Shown piece after piece: positions 53,501 through 62,500 of a stretch of 64,000 bases of DNA (position 1 is the first letter of the stretch; every line of letters starts with the position of its first letter). The position numbers were made by a program, and so were the translations under genes. The DNA is from Amphiura filiformis (Eukaryota; Echinodermata; Ophiuroidea; Amphilepidida; Amphiuridae), in assembly GCF_039555335.1 (NCBI RefSeq), contig NC_092637.1, positions 40,946,526-41,010,525 of the forward strand, read 5' to 3'. Under the pieces are notes generated by a model. It ran no database searches and was not told the DNA's origin. It saw nothing but the letters and a program-made list of their open reading frames with translations.

Positions 53501-56500
53501 ATATGTCGATCGAACTATATACTTGTATTATCGCGAGAGTAATTCTAATGAATTCTGTAGCCCTGGTTAACATACTGTATCATAGGCTTAGGAACCGGGG
53601 GACTTGCGGGGGCTCAGCCCCCTCAATAATTTTGGTCTGTGGGCTTAGACCCCTCACAATAATTTATTTCAGATGAAGTAAAAAAATATCATCAACAGAT
53701 ACCGGGAATAATGGGTGTTTTTGACTTTTTGCACAATATTTCCTGACACCGAGGGACCCTCCTCGGGCAGCCCCTAGGATGGGTCCTAACTTTTTTATTT
53801 GGTCAACCCCCCATGTTATATATCTTCCTAAGCCAATGTGAATGACGTGAGCAGTCGACGATAAAAAAATCAATGACACTTATTATAGAGTAGCGAGTTA
53901 TTTGCAGTGAAATGTATGTAATAGTTACCATAATCCTATCAAAATAATACAGAGTAGGATTGAGCAACGCACATGACACCTCCGACCAAACCCCCCTCGG
54001 AATGTTAGGGTTCACTTCAAAATGATATTTTTATGTTTGCTACTCTTTTGGTATGGAATACTTTGAACAGCAAAGCTCTGATTGTCGCTTAAATGTTAAC
54101 TGATTAACTCCATAATTAGTTCATTTCAATTCATTTCATTATGCTTTATTTCATTTCATGTTATATCATTTCAATTCATTTCATTTCATTTCATTTCATT
54201 TCATTTCATTTCATTTCATTTCATTTCATTTCATTTCATTTCATTTCATTTCATTTCATTTCGCCTTGATTCGCCCTTTCCCGTTTCGTTATTTGCATTA
54301 CACGGGTAATAAAGTTAGCGAAAGCGTAAGTTATAAGTTTTCGTATTATTATGTACCACGAACTTACTAGTTTGTGAGATTCTATCTAAGTATCCAGTCC
54401 TTTTTACACATATAGTAATACTGACTTTGTCCTCCTCAACAGAGTACGTTTTATCATTGGGCAGATAGTGAATAGCTGAAAACAAAGAAGTCAAAAATCA
54501 AATAAAAATATCGTTAAGTTGGTAAAAGTGTATCTTTTTTTTTTTTATTTCACGGGATGTTTTTGCTTTCATTGCACACGCACTATCGTCCTTTTTGAAA
54601 TTATTTTTAAACATTTGAAAGAAAGTGTATGGCTTTAGGTTGTTGTACAAAATGGAGCAATAGGAATTCAACGAATGGGAAGACATAAAAGAGAGTGTTT
54701 TCAGCCCCTTTATGATTAAAATAAAATGCAAGAATAACACACGGATCCTCGTCGTGAATTTAGTATTATAAACCGTCCTTTTGTTCAATAATTACTACAG
54801 AGAGAAACCTCTTGAAATTGTCAATTACCCATTTGAAACATGTTCTCTATAGATGAGTTGACTTCTGACGTCAATGCCTGGCAGTATGCGCGCGCATCAT
54901 ATTTTGTTCAGGGCTCGCGTTTTTAAAACTCCCGCCACATCACAATAAGGCTATTGAACAGTGTAGTGGTTGCATGGGGTTTATTCAAGCATATCGATAT
55001 ACCAGTCCCTTGCCTTTGTTGATAAACATTGAGGTCACCTTATCTATATAATTCGTGTGTGGCAGTTGACGGGTGTGACGCTTATATCACCGGTTTAATA
55101 GCCACACATATTTCACATATCGTTAAGGCAAATTGCAGCCACGTTTCTCATGTTTTCCTATATGTGACCAGCTTCAACAAGTCGCCAAGCAGGTATTTGA
55201 CCTTGGGATTGAGTGGACTTTCAAATCATTGAAAGTGCTTATTAAAATTTTCGATAGGTTTAGGTGTAACTTTTGAATACGGGTTTATTACATTCAAAGG
55301 GTCCCCATTGCCAACATAATAGGCCTATATTAAGACAAATGAGGCATCAAGATTTGCAAAATAAAACGTTGTTTCCTTTTGCTATTTCAGTTTTAAATTG
55401 TGCTGCATAGGTTATTATCTCATAATAAAGTGGGGGGATTACTTTTTGGTAGATGTTTATTATAATTATACAAAAATAGCAACGATTATTAAATCTTACG
55501 ATCAGTATCCGTTATAATAACCCTTGTTTCAGCGTTCACTCCTGGCTCTGCACCTACAATGGAACTCAAACAGATTGCATAATACTCCACTGGTTCATCT
55601 ATACCATCATCTGCCACACTGAAATCGATCTGGACGTCACTATCTCCCGGTCTTAACTTGATATCATTTAGAGGTGCTGTCGTCACAGATATATCGGCTG
55701 GTGAACCTGCCGTACTGACCATAGTAGTGCATGCTGTTCCATGGTTAAAATCTACTCATATATTTAAAAGAAAAGTGTAAGGGAGCTTTAAGAGTGAGGT
55801 CGTTGAAAGTGGAAAAATGTAAGAAAGCAGACGAAACAGCAAACTGGAAATGTTTTAAAAATGGTTTTAAACATTTTAATAACATCACATTATAAAAATA
55901 TGTGAATGGTTAGTTTGAAAGGATATTACATGCACCTATAAAACGTTTTTATTGCTAACATTATTGATGAGATTCATCAGGATCGTTCAAAGTCAAATTA
56001 AATAAATGAGTTCTGGTACAGATCCAATAAAAATGAAAGTACTCACTAGATATATTTCCACTTCCTATCAGGAACCTTGTTCACTCTGTAATGACTCTAG
56101 TGTTTCTAGATGTCGGCAGTCCTTGGTGGCTGTCCTTGGTTTCTCGACAGCCGTGAAGCCCCACAGCACCCTTCGCAATATGCTCGTGCACCCCAAAGAC
56201 AAACGGGACCCCCTCCAAACAGCTGAATCAATTTATGAAATACCATGCAAGAGCTGTCCTAAGACCTACATTGGAGAGACAGGCCGTCTATTCAAAACTA
56301 GACTATTTGAACACAAAACTGAAGCCGAAAAAATAAGTTCCAAAAATTTTACCAGATCACAAAGAAAGTCATCCACATTCCAAATTCATAAATCGGCAAT
56401 AACTGAGCACGTCGCAGGCAGCAACAATGTTATCAACTGGGACGAGGCAGTAATCATAGATCAAGAGGCAGACAAAACTACGCGTTGGTTAAAAGAAGCC

Positions 56501-59500
56501 ATCTGGATCAGGAGTAGGGGCAAAAACACTATGAACAAGGACGAGGGGGCATACAAATTGGACAGAATCTATGACCAGATCATCTCAAAACGGCAACCTA
56601 CAAATGTGGCAACACCATCACAGCCACCAAGGACTGCCGACATCTAGAAACACCACAGTCATTGCAGAGTGAACAAGGTTCCTGATAGGAACTGAAATCT
56701 AGTGAGTACTTTCATTTTTATTGGATCTGTACCAGAACTCATTTATTTAGTTTTTATTGCTATATTGTAAAATAGTTTTTGCAAATCGGTAAAATCTGTT
56801 ATTAAACGTTTTTATACCCTTAATCTGACAAAATGTTTCTGTTAACTATTTCTAACATTTTGTACGAATTAATTTACGATATACTTAGTAAACATCACAG
56901 CAAAAGGAAATTATTTTTGTTTTGGATTTATTTTGATTTTAAATCTCGGACTACTCATTCAATAAAGAAATGAAATTTGGTCGTACATACCGGGTAAATA
57001 TTAAGTCTTAGGATTTTGCCATCTCTATCTGGGCCTTTTATGACCATATTAAATCTAAAACTGAAATAATTTACATGCAAATGGTAAATACTTCGATTTA
57101 TTTCTAAATAACTCACTAAAATATGTACAGGTTTGTTGACTCCCACCATTTGTTCTCACGACATCAACTGCTAGAACGCCATCCGATTCTAAAACGACTG
57201 GAGAGGTGGGTACGATGTTTAGCTCTGCAGGGTCAGGTGCTTTGGGTAATAATTAAAATAGTGATAATAATAAGAAAAGATGTTATTGACTTGTTAGAAA
57301 GAAAATTTCTCTCAACAAAATATTGACGTACTTTAATATTTCATCACCACATCCGTGGCATTTCATCAGAATTGTGACAGGAGCGGTAAAGCTAATCACG
57401 TGACTCAAGGAGTCACGTGACTTGATGACCGGTTTGTAGACAGGGACAGGTATTGACTTCTAATAACTATTCGAATTAGTTTCTATTTTGAACAGGTGGA
57501 TGGTCGTATGCACCAAGGTGTTAGAAACCACAACCTCTCAATTGACTCTTTCCCCCTTAATTCATCATGGATCGTCATCGCGATTATTTTGCCCTGATAT
57601 GGGTATTCTGATTCCACACCACTCCACGCCATACATAAATTCTCCCAGTCACATTTCCCCAATATGAAATTTAAAAAAAGTAAAATAAAATTTGGCGGAG
57701 GCGGGGTTCGAACTCACGGCGCACCGCTTCGGACACACTATGAACCCAGCGCCTTAGACCACTCGGCCACTTGTCTTGATGATATTCATTCGCAACTTCA
57801 ACATAGGCCTACCACGTGACAAGCAAAGGCAGAAAACGTACCATATTTTGGAATTTTATTTGCCTAAAAACATTAATGTGTATTATAATAGCGCTCAATT
57901 GTTGTGAACTGCGTGTTCTATATACACAAAAAAATTCCAACAATAAACATGATAAATGGGCATCTATATGGACAATACATTATATCGATTTTGACACGTG
58001 CTCGTGTCTCAGTACATTTCCATGGTCAGTAAAATACTATAGAGGAACCTACCATTTTTCTTGTATACACGTTCGATGTTTTGATCAAGTATGTAAATAA
58101 TCGACATTAGACCCAAATGTTTTTTCAGGAAATAAAAGATTAGAATACCATAAAAACGAAACAGTAATCTTTGGTGGGGTCTAATGTAATATTCACATAG
58201 AATTTTCAACGTTTTTTCTATCTTTATTCTTGCTCAATTAAAAAAATATTTTAGCGTATATAAAATTGAAATAAAATTATCTGCCTCTTAAACGACATCA
58301 AATGTGCCACAATTGGGTACACGAATCGTTATGATGTGCAGTTAATATTCATATTTTCTTTTATACAGAGGATGCTTCAGTTTTGACAGGAAAATATGTT
58401 CTTGAAAACCCTCTCACTCGGTTATTTTAAAAAGGTAACCACACTTCCCTAGATTGTGAAGTAAATTAGCGTTAAAATTTGTCTTATTCTAACAGCAAGC
58501 GTTTCTAAAATGCAGTATGGCGAAATGTGGTGTATTCTGATTCCATCGATTTTACAAATAAGTAATTAGTAAATACACGAGTGATGCAGCTTCAGTTCTA
58601 TAAAACGTATTAAAAGCTGCTAGATTTAAGTATATCGACGACCTCATGGTCAATTATAGGTCCACTTGCAAAGTTATTAGATGGGGGTTTGATGTGATAC
58701 AAATTATAATTATCTAGTCGATGAGTCTCATGTCATGATGTGAGGGCGATAGCTCGAGCCTGGTACAGACTCCAAGAATAGATAAATCCGTATCGTACCC
58801 TAAACTTGATTTTATCATGGTCATACCCATGAGGTACAAAATAAACCCCGATAGGCCTAAGACTTTATGGTAACGATTAACCCTAACCCAACTAGGACTC
58901 ACTAAACATGACGCAATCAGACCAAGTCATATATACCCAGGGAATCGTTGGCCGGGCCAACGTCACCTGTGTAGCTACATGCTGGGGATCTTCTGCGTGG
59001 CATGCGAGGGGTCCGAGGTTCGAATCCCGTGGGTGCCATTTGTTTTTTTTTGTTATGTCGACTACTGAGATCTACATTCTTTCCCTTCCGATAGCACAAA
59101 AACCACGGGTAGCGTTAGGGTTAATAAACTTTAAAACTATGAATTCACAAAATGAAAAAATCTTCCTGCTGGTATGGCTGGTAGTTGTCGAATAGAAACT
59201 CGCTGTGTAAAATGACTACAAGGGTAACGAATTTACGAGAGCAAATTTTGCGACGCCCAATTGGAGCTTAAAGTCATCTTTACCGAATCACAAATTCAAA
59301 TTTTGATAGACTCTAAGGACCTTCGATGCATTCAAGTTTTTAGTGGAATTTGTCAGAACTTGATTGAATATTGTTGATAAAACTGTGCAAATTTGCACTG
59401 TGATTACGCGATTCTGGGTTTGTTGCTGTGTAACTTTTTAGCGCATGCGTAGTTCCTCACTGACCTGATACGAGAATTGAAACAAGATCAACTGACATAA

Positions 59501-62500
59501 TATGCGAAATATCCGCGGGAAATATCATGTCAATAAATTGGGGCGCTTATCCAATGAAAACACGGGGAAATACTTGAAAGTATAATAAACGGATAACATC
59601 CATTCTTTTCGCCAGCTTTCTTGGAACAAACAGATAAACATGGATAAGATCAGAGCTCGCCATGTGTGATAAAATAAATTTGAAAAATAATTATAATTTT
59701 TTTGTTAACATAATTTCTAGATTTCTTAAATAAAGAAACAAATACAAAAGTGGCCCATGGGGTAGAAGATAGGTGAGGGGTGCGTGAATGTTAATGTCCT
59801 ATATATTTTGTGTACTACAGCAAAATCAATAATAGTATCACCTTCACCAACAAATGCCGACATTATTAAAAAACTTCAAATATAGCACAATCAATATCAC
59901 TTGAATAAAAATGCCTTCCAAACCAAAGTAATTACGAGGCCTCTTCTACATTTCTCTATCCATAGGCCAGCATGCTTATATAGTGCCTGGCATTCCCTTT
60001 TATAGGGAATTTTCTTATTACGGTGTCTATTACAATACTTTTAATACTGATTTTGATATTGCCTTACCTAATACACCGTACACTTTCACTTCACACAACA
60101 GCAGGGAATCGGGGTCCGTAATGTATACATATCGACCGTAGGTAGAAATAGGACAATCTCGGTAGATGGACTCCATCGCAGCCTCGGCAGTTGTAGCCGC
60201 TTCAGCAGCGGTGACAGGGATTCCACATTCTATGTTACTAGTGATGTCAACATCTGCGCCCGATGTTTCTCTGCAACTGCCTACAAGAATGGTATGGCCT
60301 TGTAAGGCACTGTTAGCAGATGCTTTTGAGAAAGAAAACCGATAATTAATATCATCATCATCATCACCCTCCTTCGGCTGTGGTGCAGGCAAACACAACA
60401 TTTCTCCATGCAAAGTGTAGCCTGAAGCATGCCTTCGTCACACTATAGTACACGCAAGCCTTGGGTGTTGCTTAAATAGGAGGAACGTGGATGTCCACGT
60501 CTCATTTTGCCGTGAGTGCAATTATATAGATGGCTCTTCTCATGGCAGACGAAGGACGTGCCCACGAATCTCAGCTGTAGATTTCTTATACACGGGATTA
60601 AAGGCTCGGTGTTGGTCATTACATAATGTTGTACATTTACTTGGTTACTGTGTTTCAGACTAAATTAGTATTTCGACCAAATTCCTCTTGTTTCTAGCAC
60701 GAACACCTAAACCTCGACCCAAACCCAACAGTTGCGAGCGAGAAATACACGGAGTAACTAAAATGCTTGCGCACTGAAGACCATTATAATGCAACTTACG
60801 ATCATCTGTTCTCTTGATTATTTCCACAGCAAACACATGATACTCTGCTCCTAAGTCTACTCGCCACCAGGGATCAGCACCACCTTTGAAAAGTTACAAC
60901 AGACCAGAACATTTTACTTGTAATGTATTTTCCTCTTAAGCTGAATTTAAGGTTGATCGCCTTTGTCATGTGTGCAGGTAGGCGGCTTGCGCGCATTCAC
61001 GATGTGCAAAAAGACAAGACGTCGTCGTTAATGTACTCAGAACATGCTTTGTATTATCAAGACGCAGAACTCTGTTCTTACCTTCTTTACCACAATTTTG
61101 TATAATACGCCGGTGCTTCGAGTCCGCCTGGGGATAGACTTCTCCGTAGTCCAGTTGCCAATTGTGCATACTCTGGCTATTACATTTAAGCTTAAAACTC
61201 TGATTTAATTAATGTGTGCACAATTGATAGATTTTCACAACTGATCTTTTCAGTCACCGTACGCCCTCTGTTTGTTAGCTTCCCAAGTGGACTACTGACT
61301 TTGGATTGCGGTTAACATTTTTAACACGGGACTCTATGGAGAGTTAGGCCAATTTCTGGCCTGACTAAAATTGGTCATGATGTAATGTATCTTAAAATGA
61401 ATCTGGCTTGTGATTGGTCGCCCAGATCTCGTTATTGTTTAAATCCTCCCGACACGTACTGGTCCCATTAACTATACATGGTACACAACTATCTAGGGAA
61501 TGCGGCGCTTTTGTGCTGGCGCGAAAGTTGGTGGATGAATGTACGCATCTAGCGCGCGTTGTACCACCATGCTTAGTCTTGTGGTTAGAGTTGATTGATA
61601 AACAAGTATGATTGACAGTGTGTTTTAGAGAACGAAGTCCCGGGGTAAAGTTCTGCTTAAAAGTGAAAGTCCATAGTCGATTTTTAACTCGGATAATAAA
61701 CTGGCAGATTCTAAAATTAGAATTGTTCAGTATTGAAGTGCCATTATAATTATGCCATTATGATATGTTGCATTCAATAATATTAGCCTACGTATACTTT
61801 ACTTTTACTGTCACAAATATAATTATATAAACTTTTTCATAACCATTTTATACTAGTATTTTGATGTAATAAATATCAGTATAATTTCGAGTTCAACTGA
61901 ATGCGTTCATCATGATTAATAACATTTTTATTTATCAAAAATCGACTATGGCATAATCTAGCCTGGGGAAAACACAGGGCAACTTGCCCATTCACATACA
62001 GGGCGGACTTGCCCAAACCGTACTTTTTGTTTACCTCGTGTTATGCTTACTAAACACAAAATGTGGATCCTTTAATTGCATAATGTGTTGGGCAAATCAT
62101 TCACCTTCCGAATGAAAACCTTCTCAGAAATACCTGTTTTGATTCGGAAACGTTTGAAGGGAGAGCGTGGCGCAATGGTTAGGGTACTTGCCTTTAGTGC
62201 ATGAGGTCCCGGGTTCAATTCCCGGCGGTGGCAATTTGCTGAGATATTGACTTGGAAAAAACAGTCTGAAATTAATTGGCAACTTCTGTAGATTAATTTC
62301 AGACTTCCGCTCTCCCCATGGTTCAGTTAGAATTGAGTAAATGAATCATGAAAGTACTCCGTCCTTCGGAGGGGACGTTAAGCCGTCGGTCCCGTGTGCA
62401 GAGAGCCATACCTGTACATGTATTTCGCAGCCAGTTTCGAAAAGAGTAGGGTGTTAAACCCCTGAATGTTCCCAACCCGTCCCAGTGTTCAAATGGACCC

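Larger units (their letters stand above)
57240..60067. other. Large intron between the lectin and Calx-beta 1
   Basis: Two tRNA-like relics and an E-box palindrome lie here. No additional exon in phase 1 was recognised, and exons 3 and 4 join in frame without one. Confidence 0.5.

Noticed and set aside
56006-56155. First 50 codons of the open frame over the Penelope element as genuine protein
   Set aside because: They lie in the inverted copy of the element's own 3' end, so they do not belong to the endonuclease.
57690-57776. Functional tRNA gene
   Set aside because: Boxes A and B are present, but neither the acceptor nor the anticodon stem pairs.
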